This document shows positions 14,230 through 22,513 of a stretch of DNA of 54,943 nt, one piece after another; position 1 is the first letter of the stretch; each line of letters begins with the position of its first letter. The translations under genes and the position numbers were made by a program. Below the pieces are notes generated by a model, which did no database searches, was not told the origin of the DNA, and saw nothing but the letters and a program-made list of their open reading frames with translations. Location of the stretch: the NCBI GenBank assembly GCA_017464245.1, contig JAFUDV010000053.1, positions 1 to 54,943 on the forward strand, in the 5' to 3' direction. The stretch comes from Bacteroidales bacterium. Its GTDB lineage: Bacteria > Bacteroidota > Bacteroidia > Bacteroidales > UBA932.

Positions 14230-15388
14230 AAGAAACCTTGCCATCGACATGTTCCGGGGGCTCACCATGCTCCTGATGGTTTTCGTCAACGAATTCTGGA
14301 AAGTGTCCGATGTGCCCCACCCTCTGGAGCATTTCGCCACGATGGAGGACGGAATGGGCCTCTCCGACATCGTTTTCCCCATGTTCCTCTTTGCGATGGG
14401 CATGTCCATCCCGTACGCCCTGGAACGCCGGCGGGAAAAGGGATATGACACGGACAGTACCCTGAAGCACATTTTCAGCCGGACGCTGGCCCTGCTGGTC
14501 ATGGGCACCTTCATCTGCAACCAGGAATCGCGGGAAATGGCCGGGAACCGGGGCCTGTGGGTCCTCCTGATGGTCGCGGGCTTCTTCCTTACCTGGAACC
14601 AGTACCCCAGGGACTGGAAACCCGCCCGGTGGCTCAAATGCTCCGGCGTGCTGCTTCTCGTCGTCCTCGCCCTCTGTTTCCGGTCCCCGGACGGAGGCCT
14701 CTTCCAGGGCCTCTGGTGGGGCATTCTGGGGCAGATCGGCTGGATGTACCTGTTCTGCGCGATGGTCTGGCTGCTGTGCCGGGAACGGCAGTGGCTCATT
14801 CCGGTCATCTGGGCGGGCGTCTGCCTGGTGAACCTGTCCGTCATCCCCATGCGGGACGGCAGCCAGCTCATCGGCCCCAACATACTGGCGGACCTCGCCC
14901 AGGCGCTCCAGCTGGGAAAGTGTTACGGCCCGGTCATGGGCCTCGGTGGCGTCATGCTCACGGTGGCTGACTGGAGACTTTCCGACCGCCCCACCGGGCA
15001 GCGGATCGGCCTTGGAATCGCGGCCGCCGCCGTCCTGGCGGTCCTGGGGATGGCGGCCCATACCGGCTGGATTGTCTCCAAGAACCTCGGTACGCTCCCC
15101 TGGTGCCTCTTTGTCTGCGCCATCTCCGTTGCCTTGTACACCCTGCTGCGATATATGGAGAAAAGGGGCTGGACCGGCTGGTTCAAACCCCTTCTTCCTG
15201 CGGGAACCGCCACCTTGACGGTGTATATGATTCCCTATCTGTTCATTGCCCTGTGGATCTTTGTCAATCCGAACGTTCCGCAGTGGCTCTCCGGCTGGGT
15301 GGGGGTCGGCAAATGCGCCCTCATGGCCGCCGTCTATATCGCCTGCGCCTGGGGACTGACCAAGGCCGGCATCAAACTCAAAATCTGA
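14222..15388 (+). CDS. HGSNAT/NagX-like membrane acyltransferase (DUF5009)
   Basis: A 388-residue membrane protein with about ten hydrophobic segments. The N-terminus NKRNLAIDMFRGLTMLLMV and the LSDIVFPMFLFAMGMSIPY segment are characteristic of the family that includes human heparan-alpha-glucosaminide N-acetyltransferase and bacterial NagX. These proteins are thought to pass an acetyl group across the membrane to a glucosamine. The ATG lies inside the last codons of the upstream oxidoreductase, implying translational coupling. The 3' end overlaps the convergent GHL10-like gene by 11 bases. The transported group and acceptor here are inferred, not shown. Confidence 0.8.
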   Translation: MNKRNLAIDMFRGLTMLLMVFVNEFWKVSDVPHPLEHFATMEDGMGLSDIVFPMFLFAMGMSIPYALERRREKGYDTDSTLKHIFSRTLALLVMGTFICNQESREMAGNRGLWVLLMVAGFFLTWNQYPRDWKPARWLKCSGVLLLVVLALCFRSPDGGLFQGLWWGILGQIGWMYLFCAMVWLLCRERQWLIPVIWAGVCLVNLSVIPMRDGSQLIGPNILADLAQALQLGKCYGPVMGLGGVMLTVADWRLSDRPTGQRIGLGIAAAAVLAVLGMAAHTGWIVSKNLGTLPWCLFVCAISVALYTLLRYMEKRGWTGWFKPLLPAGTATLTVYMIPYLFIALWIFVNPNVPQWLSGWVGVGKCALMAAVYIACAWGLTKAGIKLKI

Positions 15389-16670
15389 CGTCCCAATAGT
15401 CGAACATCCGGATATGGCAGAGGTCGAAGAGGAAAAAGCCGTCGGCCTCGGCCCGGACCGTCCTGTCGATCTCGGGCAGGAGGGCGGCCTGACCGCCTTT
15501 TTCGAAGCCCTTCTCGTTACCGATGTCCGGTCCGGCATAGAACGGCACGTCCCCGCAGAGCCGCTTCCGGCCCAGGCGGGCAAAGCCTTCCATGGTCTTC
15601 TCGGTTTCGCCGTGGACATTGGCCGCAGGGCAATAGGTTCCGAGAAGCATGAAGTCGACCAGATCGGCCAGTCCGGTCGCCTGATAGGCCGGCGTCGCCC
15701 AGGCGAAGGTCGGTTCCTCCTTCGCCAGGTCGTACTTCGGACTCGTCCAGTTCACGCCGCTCCGGTAATACTCCGAGAACCAGGCGCCAACATAGATCCC
15801 CAAAGGCAGGTCCTTCCGGACGGAATGCACCTTGTCCGCGCAACGGGCCACGAAATCATGGATGACCCGGCAGCGGAACGTCAGCCACTCGGTTTCCAGC
15901 CCGTCCGGCGTCTTGTCCAGGAAGATATGTCCCGGCTCCGTGAACACCGGCCAGCGCTCCGGTTCGTGCCCCAGATACGCCGCAAACTGTTCCCGGGCCG
16001 TCTCCGTATAACCGGCATCCATCGCATAGTCATCATACCGGCAGCGGTCCATGACGATGCCGTCCAGGCCCTGGTAGGAGGCCAACTCGCCCAGCATCGC
16101 GAGGAGGAATTCCTGCACCTCGGCATTCGCCGGATCCAGGAAGCAGCCGCCCCGGACGGAGAAATTGTCGGCCTGGTTGGCCAGGGTACCGTCCGGCAGG
16201 AGGTCGACAGCGCACCATGCCTTCCGTTCCGGGTGGTCATACACCATCCCGGTGATGAAGTCCGTACCCATCCGCCAGCCACCCACCATCATGTTCACCC
16301 CGGCATGGACCTTGAGTCCGGCCGCATGGCCCGCTTCGATGAAGGCCTGCAGATAATCGAAATCCGCCTTCCGTTCCTTCAGGCCGACTTCCCCGCCGAA
16401 CCAGGCCGGCACTTTCGTGAGCGCCGGAACCACGGAACTCCTGAACAGCACGTCCCCGCAGGTAGGACGCACATCCACGACGATGTCCGTGAAACCCATC
16501 TGTGCGATGCGACCGCAGTCGGTCGCGATGGAATCCGCATCGTCCGCATAGCTGGAGAAATTGGCCGAAGCGTCAATCCAGAGGAAGCGGACCGGCGCCG
16601 CCTCCTGCACCTTCTGCGTGCAGGAGAGAAGAGCCGAAAGGCTGAGAAACAAAAGGATTCTTTTCATCAT
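15378..16670 (-). CDS. GHL10-like glycosidase lipoprotein
   Basis: A 430-residue lipoprotein (LSALLSC, Cys17) with a TIM-barrel glycosidase look, close to proteins labelled alpha-amylase-family or GHL10. Visible barrel strands include VRFLWIDASANFSSY, FTDIVVDVRPTCGDVLF, LKVHAGVNMMVGG, LDGIVMDRCRYDDY and LPLGIYVGAWFSEYY. Asp and Glu near these strands could be catalytic, but no activity is assigned. The ATG overlaps the stop of the PIN-domain toxin gene, so it is the third gene of a toxin-antitoxin operon. It probably acts at the cell surface or in the periplasm on the locus's glycan. Confidence 0.75.
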   Translation of the reverse strand: MMKRILLFLSLSALLSCTQKVQEAAPVRFLWIDASANFSSYADDADSIATDCGRIAQMGFTDIVVDVRPTCGDVLFRSSVVPALTKVPAWFGGEVGLKERKADFDYLQAFIEAGHAAGLKVHAGVNMMVGGWRMGTDFITGMVYDHPERKAWCAVDLLPDGTLANQADNFSVRGGCFLDPANAEVQEFLLAMLGELASYQGLDGIVMDRCRYDDYAMDAGYTETAREQFAAYLGHEPERWPVFTEPGHIFLDKTPDGLETEWLTFRCRVIHDFVARCADKVHSVRKDLPLGIYVGAWFSEYYRSGVNWTSPKYDLAKEEPTFAWATPAYQATGLADLVDFMLLGTYCPAANVHGETEKTMEGFARLGRKRLCGDVPFYAGPDIGNEKGFEKGGQAALLPEIDRTVRAEADGFFLFDLCHIRMFDYWDVRF

Positions 16671-17107
16671 CCGTTATGGAATGTCAAAAGGAAAGATGCA
16701 GGTGTAAATACTTGGGGAATGATAATTTGCGAATTCATCAGGCCATCACGGACGACAAAATCCTTTTCGTCGCGGGTAACAATGCAATCACAGTTTCCAA
16801 CAGCTGCACACACGGCTTGAAACACGTCCTCGAAGTCCTTGCCATGCTTGTAGATGGAAGCCTGCAGCATCTGACTGTCCATGGGAAGGATTTCCAGCAT
16901 CGAAGACAGATACTTCAGATTGACAACGGCCATGTCCTGCCCTACGGTTTTCCGATAGACATACGCGACATTCACCATGGTCAGGACAGACACGGCCAAT
17001 GTGCACAGCCCCTCTTCCTGCAACTGGAAAAGTTGGGCGCAGCCTTCATATCCCTCCCGTTCCAGCAAGAGGTCCAGAAGGATGTTCGTGTCCAGGAAAA
17101 CCCTCAT
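16667..17107 (-). CDS. PIN-domain toxin (VapC-like ribonuclease)
   Basis: A 146-residue PIN-domain protein, expected to be a metal-dependent RNase acting on tRNA or mRNA unless held by its antitoxin. Acidic residues of the active site are visible: Asp6 in VFLDTNILLDLL, the acidic pair in KDFEDVFQA and Asp in CIVTRDEKDF. It overlaps the antitoxin gene by ATGA upstream and the glycosidase gene by ATGA downstream. Overlapping antitoxin-toxin order is typical of VapBC. Coupling to a glycosidase is unusual. Confidence 0.85.
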   Translation of the reverse strand: MRVFLDTNILLDLLLEREGYEGCAQLFQLQEEGLCTLAVSVLTMVNVAYVYRKTVGQDMAVVNLKYLSSMLEILPMDSQMLQASIYKHGKDFEDVFQAVCAAVGNCDCIVTRDEKDFVVRDGLMNSQIIIPQVFTPASFLLTFHNG

Positions 17108-17355
17108 TTGGAAAGGAGGTACTGAAAACGGTCATCCTTGATGGCGGACAGATCCTTTCCCTTGGGAATTGCCGACCCGATGAGCCGGCTGATACCCGGG
17201 CTGTACACTGCCCTGCGGGAAACGCACGCCTCCTCCAACAGATTCTCGATGTACCGTTTCAGCGAAACACCCTGGCCGGATGCCTGCAAAGACAGTTCTT
17301 CAAACACCGCAGGCTTGATGTCGATCAGCTTCCTATGTGCAATGGCCGTTTCCAT
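17104..17355 (-). CDS. Antitoxin of the PIN-domain toxin (DUF6364-like)
   Basis: An 83-residue protein. The first half (RKLIDIKPAVFEELSLQASGQGVSLKRYIENLLEEA) has the ribbon-helix-helix pattern of DNA-binding antitoxins, with a strand followed by two helices. The C-terminal part should bind and block the toxin. I choose ATG 17355 because a good promoter (TATATTTG, 17370-17377) lies just upstream; an earlier in-frame codon would start inside that promoter. It likely represses its own operon. Confidence 0.75.
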   Translation of the reverse strand: METAIAHRKLIDIKPAVFEELSLQASGQGVSLKRYIENLLEEACVSRRAVYSPGISRLIGSAIPKGKDLSAIKDDRFQYLLSK

Positions 17356-17369
17356 ATATACACTTTCTG

Positions 17370-17377
17370 CAAATATA
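17370..17377 (-). promoter_or_regulatory. -7 box of the toxin-antitoxin operon
   Basis: TATATTTG on the minus strand lies 14 bases before the antitoxin ATG, with a T-rich stretch at the -33 position. Confidence 0.55.
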
Positions 17378-17410
17378 TATACTTTTCGGAAAACTAAAAA
17401 GCCCTTATTC

Positions 17411-17532
17411 AAAAAAGAGGAGCGCAGGCTCCCCGCAGGGAAACCAGCGCTCCTGTCAAAAAACTGTGCAGCAGACGCATCGGTTAGAAGAGGATCTTAT
17501 ACTTTCCGATGATGCTGCGTGCAGTCCTTTCC
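17411..17532 (-). ncRNA. Candidate small RNA (about 120 nt) upstream of the toxin-antitoxin operon
   Basis: A complete transcription unit without a convincing gene. The promoter is perfect: TTTG (17564-17567), 19 bases, TAAATTTG (17537-17544). The predicted RNA begins near 17532. It first forms a long imperfect hairpin (outer ACUG/CAGU, CAGCA/UGCUG, CAUCGG/CCGAUG; 17465-17525) followed by six U. It ends with an intrinsic terminator, AGGAGCGC/GCGCUCCU (17447-17454 with 17418-17425), followed by CUUUUUUG. A 23-codon ORF crosses the second half but shows no coding sign. The promoter is back to back with that of the DUF4434 gene. Confidence 0.55.
17418..17454 (-). terminator. Intrinsic terminator of the candidate small RNA
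   Basis: 8-bp perfect arms at 17418-17425 and 17447-17454. On the minus strand the stem is followed by CTTTTTTG. No leftward gene ends here, so the terminator itself argues for an RNA gene. Confidence 0.7.
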
Positions 17533-17536
17533 TTGA

Positions 17537-17567
17537 CAAATTTATAAAAAAAAGCCTCCTCCGCAAA
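17537..17567 (-). promoter_or_regulatory. Promoter of the candidate small RNA
   Basis: TTTG at 17564-17567, a 19-base spacer and TAAATTTG at 17537-17544 on the minus strand: an exact match to the Bacteroidetes consensus. Confidence 0.75.
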
Positions 17568-17578
17568 CGAATTATTGC

Positions 17579-17586
17579 TATTTTTG
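17579..17586 (+). promoter_or_regulatory. -7 box of the DUF4434/MFS operon
   Basis: TATTTTTG lies 25 bases before the chosen ATG at 17612. It is divergent from, and only 11 bases away from, the -33 box of the small-RNA promoter. Confidence 0.5.
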
Positions 17587-17611
17587 TATGAAAGCCATTT
17601 TTATTAACAAT

Positions 17612-18697
17612 ATGGAAAACCGAAGAGAATTTCTGAAGAAGGGCGCCCTGGCGGCGGCTGCGGCGCCGCTGCTGGCGACGGCCTGCAAAACCGAGCCCCG
17701 CGGCGACAAGTACGGCATCGACCCGGACCCGTCCGTCGAAAGCAAGCTGATCGTGCCCAAGGGGGCCGGCCTGCCCATCACCGGCACGTTCCTGGACGAG
17801 ATCTCCCACGACATCCCCCACCAGAACTGGGGCGAACGCGAGTGGGACCGCGATTTCCGGTATATGAAGGCCATCGGCATCGACACCGTCATCGACATCC
17901 GCTGCGGCTACCGCAAGTTCATCACCTACCCCTCCCCGTATCTCCTCAAGAAAGGTTGCTACATGCCCTCGGTGGACCTCATCGACATGTTCTGCCGCCT
18001 GGCGGAAAAATACGGGATGAAGTTCATGCTGGGTCTGTACGACTCCGGCAAGTACTGGGACACCGGCGACATGTCCTACGAGGTGGAATCCAACCGGTTC
18101 GTCATCGACGAGGTGTGGGAGCGGTACGGAAGCAAGTACAAGAGCTTCGGCGGCTGGTACATCTCCGGCGAGATCTCCCGCGCCACGAAGGGCGCCATCG
18201 AGTCCTTCCGGACGATGGGACGCCAGTGCAAGGAGGTCAGCGGCGGTCTTCCCACCTTCATTTCCCCGTGGATCGACGGGAAGAAAGCCGTCATGGGCAC
18301 CGGAAAGATGACCAACGACGAGGCCGTTTCCGTCGCCCAGCACGAGAAGGAGTGGAACGAGATCTTCGACGGCATCCACGAGTATGTCGACGCCTGCGCC
18401 TTCCAGGACGGACACATCGACTACGACGAGCTGGACGCCTTCTTCAGCGTGAACAAGAAACTCGCGGACCGCTACGGGATGCAGTGCTGGACCAATGCCG
18501 AGACCTTCGACCGGGACATGCCCATCCACTTCTTCCCGCTGAAGTTCGACAAGCTCCGCCTCAAGCTGGAGGCGGCCAGGCGCTGCGGCTACGACAAGGC
18601 CATCACCTTCGAGTTTTCGCATTTCATGAGCCCCCAGTCAGCCTACCTGCAGGCGGGCCACCTGTATGACAGATATAAAGAGTACTTCGGACTATGA
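17612..18697 (+). CDS. DUF4434 putative glycosidase, Tat-exported lipoprotein
   Basis: A 361-residue protein. The N-terminus NRREFLKKGALAAAAAPLLATAC combines a twin-arginine export signal with a lipoprotein cleavage site, so it is likely exported folded and lipid-anchored. The rest matches DUF4434: ITGTFLDEISHDIPHQNWG, then WDRDFRYMKAIGIDTVIDIRCGY, which looks like the first strands of a TIM barrel. Conserved acidic residues include Glu in WYISGEIS and the TNAETFDRD strand. The activity is unknown. I start at 17612 rather than 17588, because the earlier ATG lies against the -7 box and would place the signal out of register. It overlaps the transporter gene by ATGA. Confidence 0.75.
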   Translation: MENRREFLKKGALAAAAAPLLATACKTEPRGDKYGIDPDPSVESKLIVPKGAGLPITGTFLDEISHDIPHQNWGEREWDRDFRYMKAIGIDTVIDIRCGYRKFITYPSPYLLKKGCYMPSVDLIDMFCRLAEKYGMKFMLGLYDSGKYWDTGDMSYEVESNRFVIDEVWERYGSKYKSFGGWYISGEISRATKGAIESFRTMGRQCKEVSGGLPTFISPWIDGKKAVMGTGKMTNDEAVSVAQHEKEWNEIFDGIHEYVDACAFQDGHIDYDELDAFFSVNKKLADRYGMQCWTNAETFDRDMPIHFFPLKFDKLRLKLEAARRCGYDKAITFEFSHFMSPQSAYLQAGHLYDRYKEYFGL

Positions 18698-19995
18698 GCA
18701 AACAGGAAAAAAGCATGGGATACATCGTCTTCCTGTCCTTCGTGGCGGCGATAGGCGGTATCCTCTTCGGTTATGACACGGCCGTGATCTCGGGCACGAC
18801 GGAGATCGTCAAGGCCCAGTTCGGCCTGTCCACGGGAATGGAAGGCTGGTTCGTGGGCTGCGCCCTCATCGGATCGATCGTCGGGGTGATGGTCGCCGGG
18901 ATGCTCAGCGACTTCCTCGGCCGCAAGAAGACGATGCTCATCGCGGCCTTGATGTTCTCCGTCTCGGCCATCGGCTGCGCCGTGTGCGGGAATTTCACGC
19001 AGCTGGTCGTGTACCGCATGATCGGCGGCTTCGGCATCGGCGTCGTATCCATCGTCTCGCCCATCTACATCTCCGAGGTGGCGCCCGCCGAAAAGCGGGG
19101 CACGCTCGTCTCCCTGTACCAGCTGTTCATCACCATCGGCTTCCTGCTGGCCTACCTGATGAACTACCTCATCCTGCGCGGGGCGGCACTGGACGCCACG
19201 GGAACGGAACTGGGCACCCGCATGTTCAACCAGGAATACTGGCGGGGCATGTTCGGCTGCGAGGCCATCCCGGACCTGCTGTTCCTGGTGCTGATTTTCT
19301 TCATTCCCGAGAGTCCCCGCTGGCTCGCCGTCCGCGGACAGCGGCAGGACAAGAGCGGGGAATGGAAGGCCCTCCGCGAGCCCGGCATCCGGAGAGCGGT
19401 GCTCGTGGGCAGCGCCATCGCCATCCTGGGCCAGTTCATGGGGGTCAATGCCGTCCTGTACTACGGTCCCAAGATCTTCCAGGACGCCGGCCTGAGCGGG
19501 GAGGGGTCCATGTTCTCGACCGTCCTCGTGGGCGTGGTGAACATGCTCACCACGGTCATCGCCCTCCTCATCATCGACAAGGTCGGGCGCAAGCAGCTCG
19601 TGTGGTGGGGCGTCGGCGGGATGATCGTGTGCCTCCTGTGCATCGGCACCTGGTTCGCCGTGGGCACGCTGCCCACCTGGTTCCTCCTGACCTTCTTCCT
19701 GCTGTATGTCTTCTGCACGGCCATCTCCATCAGCGCCGTCGTGTTCGTCCTCCTGTCCGAGATGTACCCGAACCGGGTCCGCGGCCTGGCGATGTCCATC
19801 GCCGGCCTCGCCCTGTGGGTGGGAACCTACCTCATCGGCCAGCTGACGCCCTGGATGCTGGAGAACCTGACGCCGGCGGGCACGTTCTTCCTCTTCGCCT
19901 TCTGCTGTCTCCCCTACCTGTACATCATGTGGAAGTACATCCCGGAGACCACTGGAAAGACGCTCGAAGAGATTGAGGCTTACTGGAAGAAATAA
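18694..19995 (+). CDS. MFS sugar:proton symporter (XylE/sugar porter family)
   Basis: A 433-residue inner-membrane transporter with 12 predicted helices. Sugar-porter signatures are present: GGILFGYDTAVISG in helix 1, the loop DFLGRKKTM, PIYISEVAPAEKRGTL after helix 4, PESPRW at the end of helix 6, and SEMYPNRVRG near helix 10. The central loop is shorter than in XylE. It is coupled to the DUF4434 gene and probably imports the sugar released by that protein. The last 16 bases overlap the convergent mutarotase-like gene. Confidence 0.88.
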   Translation: MSKQEKSMGYIVFLSFVAAIGGILFGYDTAVISGTTEIVKAQFGLSTGMEGWFVGCALIGSIVGVMVAGMLSDFLGRKKTMLIAALMFSVSAIGCAVCGNFTQLVVYRMIGGFGIGVVSIVSPIYISEVAPAEKRGTLVSLYQLFITIGFLLAYLMNYLILRGAALDATGTELGTRMFNQEYWRGMFGCEAIPDLLFLVLIFFIPESPRWLAVRGQRQDKSGEWKALREPGIRRAVLVGSAIAILGQFMGVNAVLYYGPKIFQDAGLSGEGSMFSTVLVGVVNMLTTVIALLIIDKVGRKQLVWWGVGGMIVCLLCIGTWFAVGTLPTWFLLTFFLLYVFCTAISISAVVFVLLSEMYPNRVRGLAMSIAGLALWVGTYLIGQLTPWMLENLTPAGTFFLFAFCCLPYLYIMWKYIPETTGKTLEEIEAYWKK

Positions 19996-20828
19996 CTGAT
20001 TGTGAGTTCGAAAGGCCTGTCCGGCCCGGCGTGGAAATCCACGTAGGGTTCCGGGCAGGCGATTCTGTGGTTGGCCCAGAATACCATGTGCGAAAGCGGA
20101 CGGTCGCCCCGGACATCGACGGCGAAACCGGTTTCCGCGTCATCCAGCCGGAACCCGTACGGCATGCCTGGAGTATCCGCCGGCCGGAGGTCGCCCATGA
20201 AGACGGACTCCCCTTTTTCCAGGGGGCGGCTGAAACGGATGCCGTTTTCCCGGAGCGCCACGCTGTCATAGGCCGAGCGCCAATGTCCGGAGGGCCTGAA
20301 CGGGAAAGAGAGCCTGCGGTTCCCGTCCATCCGGAACCGGCCCAGGGTGAAGAAGTTATGATTGTACATCTGTCCCTTCAAGTCCACGGCTGCATCCAGG
20401 CGATGACGGATGCAGAATGCGTTTTCAGACAGGACCTCGACGGATTTCCGGTAGTCGTATTCCGGCATCACGTGCCGGAAACGGACGGTCCGGGCCGATT
20501 CCTCCATCTCGCGTATTCCGGCATCGGCCACCGGATACAGCCGGAACCGGTCGTAGGGATTTCCGTCGGAGCAAAGGCGGCCGACGCCGATCTTCAGGAA
20601 GGTCTCCCTCTCCCCATAGCCGATGGGCGTGAATTCTTCGGCAGGACCGCAGACGGCGTCGTGCATCGTGGGCTCATAGCGTTCGAACCACCGGTCCGTG
20701 AGGTTGACGCCGCGGAAGACGACCGCATCGAACACTCCGGCCCAGTCGAAGCGAGTGCCCCGGTAGAAGGTACCCGGCACGGACAGGCGGACCTCCAGTC
20801 CGCCCTCGCCGATGGAGACCGCGTTCAT
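19980..20828 (-). CDS. Galactose-mutarotase-like beta-sandwich protein
   Basis: A 282-residue cytosolic or periplasmic protein without a signal peptide. Its beta-rich pattern and segments such as YNHNFFTLGRF and GFAVDVRGDRPLSHMVFWAN suggest the aldose-1-epimerase/galactose-mutarotase superfold. That superfold also serves lyases and the accessory domains of glycosidases. The name is a fold-level guess. The ATG overlaps the stop of the phosphodiester glycosidase gene, so the two are co-expressed. It may convert the anomer released by that enzyme. Confidence 0.55.
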   Translation of the reverse strand: MNAVSIGEGGLEVRLSVPGTFYRGTRFDWAGVFDAVVFRGVNLTDRWFERYEPTMHDAVCGPAEEFTPIGYGERETFLKIGVGRLCSDGNPYDRFRLYPVADAGIREMEESARTVRFRHVMPEYDYRKSVEVLSENAFCIRHRLDAAVDLKGQMYNHNFFTLGRFRMDGNRRLSFPFRPSGHWRSAYDSVALRENGIRFSRPLEKGESVFMGDLRPADTPGMPYGFRLDDAETGFAVDVRGDRPLSHMVFWANHRIACPEPYVDFHAGPDRPFELTISYFFQ

Positions 20829-22408
20829 TTCCGGAAGAATCCGACGGTGGTATAGACGGCCCGGTACTCGGTGGCCGGGTTCGTGCCCAGGCCCTGTTTC
20901 CAGGTATTCAAATGCTTATCACCCAGCATCATGCCGGTAGAGCCCCCGCCGTCCAGGTTCATGGCGCTCACGCAGCCGAGGCCCTTCATGATGCGCGCGA
21001 GTTCCGGGAGCGAGGCGCCGCGGCTCTCGTCCACCCGGCCGTCACAGATGAACAGGACCACCTTCCCGTCCGCGGTGAAGCCGATGGCCGTGCGGTCGGG
21101 CATGTTCCCGGCGGCGCCGGGGAAGATGTCGGAGGCCAGGATCTCGTAATTCGTGACGTACTGGCCGGAGGCGTTGACGGTATCGTCCACGACAACCTTC
21201 CCGTCATACAGGACCATGGGCCCGGCGCTGATGGCGTACCGGGGCGACCAGGCCGTCACCGGAACGGGGAAAGTCCGCTTGTCCATGGCGGAGTATTTCG
21301 CCTCACCGGGGACGAAAGGAGCGGGCTGTGTGTAATAATAATCCTCGCTGGAGATCCACCAGTAGGCCGCAGGCTTGCCGGAGGCGTCCACGCCCACGAC
21401 GGACGGTGTGGAAGGAACCCAGACGCCGTCCTTCGCCTTGTCGGAGCCATAGCCCGGGGAAAGGACCTCCCCGCCGATGACATAGGGCATCTTCCAGGCC
21501 GATCCGGCGAAATAGCCGCCGTTCACCAGGACGCAGCAGCCCTCGGCGGCTTCCGCCTGCTTGTCGATGGTCGTGGCCCTGTCGGGGCACAGGACGCGGA
21601 GCTCCACGTCGCCCGAGCAGTCGGCGACGGCGTACCAGGCATGGAAGTTCCGGCCTTCCAGCGGGTCGGAGGTCTCATAGACCTCGACGGAAGAGGGGAT
21701 GCCGGAAGGATTCTCCAGCTTCGTCCAGGAAAAGGCATAGGCCTCCGGCTGCGGTGCCAGGGCCACTTCCTGCGTCTCGCTGTAGTGGACGGTGTCCCCT
21801 TCCCGCAGGTACACGCGCAGCCGGTAGGTCCGGCCCGCCTCCAGCGCCGGATTCGGGATGGCCTGGAAGACCGACCGGTCCTCCGGCAGGTCCGGTCCGG
21901 GGAACACGCGGTCCGACACCGTCGGATCCCCTTCCGTGCTGAGGCAGATCCCATGCGCTCCGGAAAGCGGAAGCGTATAGTTCACAGCGATATAAGCATA
22001 GGTACAAGTCACCTTTCCCACCTGCGGCATCTTGGTCCGGTCCACGGGAACCGGCACGTCATAGGCCGGCGAATAGACCACCTTGGAAGCCTGGCCGGGT
22101 TCCTTCCCGAAGGCCTGGACACCGAAATAGTACGCCTTCCCGCCCTGCAGGCCCTCGAAAGTATAGGCGGTCGCATCGGGCGCCAGCGTGGCTTCCGGCT
22201 CCACGTAATAGGTGTCGGTGGAGAGGCGGCGGAAGACGTAATAGCCGGCCTCGCCGGCGGCACGGTCCTGCCAGGTCAGGCGGACGGACGTCTCGCCGGC
22301 GGGCTCGACGGCGAGGCCGGCCGGGTCGGCCATCACGGCCGCTTCCGGGGCGGCGGCATGGCAGGAAACGAGCATGAGGAGCGGGAGGAAGCATTTCATG
22401 GGATTCAT
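20825..22408 (-). CDS. Phosphodiester glycosidase (NAGPA-like) lipoprotein with fibronectin-III-like domain
   Basis: A 527-residue lipoprotein (LLMLVSC, Cys16). Residues about 30-120 look like a fibronectin type III domain (VRLTWQDRAAGEAGYYVFRR, then GLQGGKAYYFGVQA). The C-terminal half (about 240-525) is a NAGPA-type domain, the family of the human uncovering enzyme that removes GlcNAc from a phosphodiester. Family signs are VNGGYFAG, SAGPMVLYDGKV, RTAIGFTADGKVVLFICDGR and the C-terminal NLDGGGSTGM. I start at 22408, or possibly 22399. The gene is divergent from the MFS operon. Confidence 0.82.
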   Translation of the reverse strand: MNPMKCFLPLLMLVSCHAAAPEAAVMADPAGLAVEPAGETSVRLTWQDRAAGEAGYYVFRRLSTDTYYVEPEATLAPDATAYTFEGLQGGKAYYFGVQAFGKEPGQASKVVYSPAYDVPVPVDRTKMPQVGKVTCTYAYIAVNYTLPLSGAHGICLSTEGDPTVSDRVFPGPDLPEDRSVFQAIPNPALEAGRTYRLRVYLREGDTVHYSETQEVALAPQPEAYAFSWTKLENPSGIPSSVEVYETSDPLEGRNFHAWYAVADCSGDVELRVLCPDRATTIDKQAEAAEGCCVLVNGGYFAGSAWKMPYVIGGEVLSPGYGSDKAKDGVWVPSTPSVVGVDASGKPAAYWWISSEDYYYTQPAPFVPGEAKYSAMDKRTFPVPVTAWSPRYAISAGPMVLYDGKVVVDDTVNASGQYVTNYEILASDIFPGAAGNMPDRTAIGFTADGKVVLFICDGRVDESRGASLPELARIMKGLGCVSAMNLDGGGSTGMMLGDKHLNTWKQGLGTNPATEYRAVYTTVGFFRK

Positions 22409-22431
22409 GTCGGCAACAGGTTTGGACGCCA

Positions 22432-22439
22432 CAAAAGTA
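22432..22439 (-). promoter_or_regulatory. -7 box of the phosphodiester glycosidase operon
   Basis: TACTTTTG on the minus strand, 23 bases before the ATG at 22408. The -33 match is weak. Confidence 0.45.
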
Positions 22440-22473
22440 GCAATATTTTTATGGAAGTACGAAATATTTTCCA

Positions 22474-22481
22474 TAAATTTG
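22474..22481 (+). promoter_or_regulatory. -7 box of the MFS-isomerase-kinase operon
   Basis: TAAATTTG, 32 bases before the ATG at 22514. Its last G is the first base of the shared 21-base element. Confidence 0.6.
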
Positions 22482-22501
22482 CACCACAGTACACCACACT
22501 T
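22481..22501 (+). promoter_or_regulatory. 21-base shared regulatory element, copy 1
   Basis: The element begins GCACCACAGTACACC and ends CACACTT. It is identical, in the same orientation relative to transcription, to the complement of 43757-43777. Read on the other strand it contains two TGTGGTG units ten bases apart (one helical turn). It covers the start-point region of the MFS operon, a position suited to a repressor or an RNA-level control element. Confidence 0.65.
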
Positions 22502-22513
22502 GCAAGAACGGGT

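Noticed and set aside
17412-17480. 23-codon ORF on the minus strand inside the candidate small RNA
   Set aside because: It overlaps the terminator stem and has no ribosome site or conserved peptide pattern. Structure explains the sequence better than coding.
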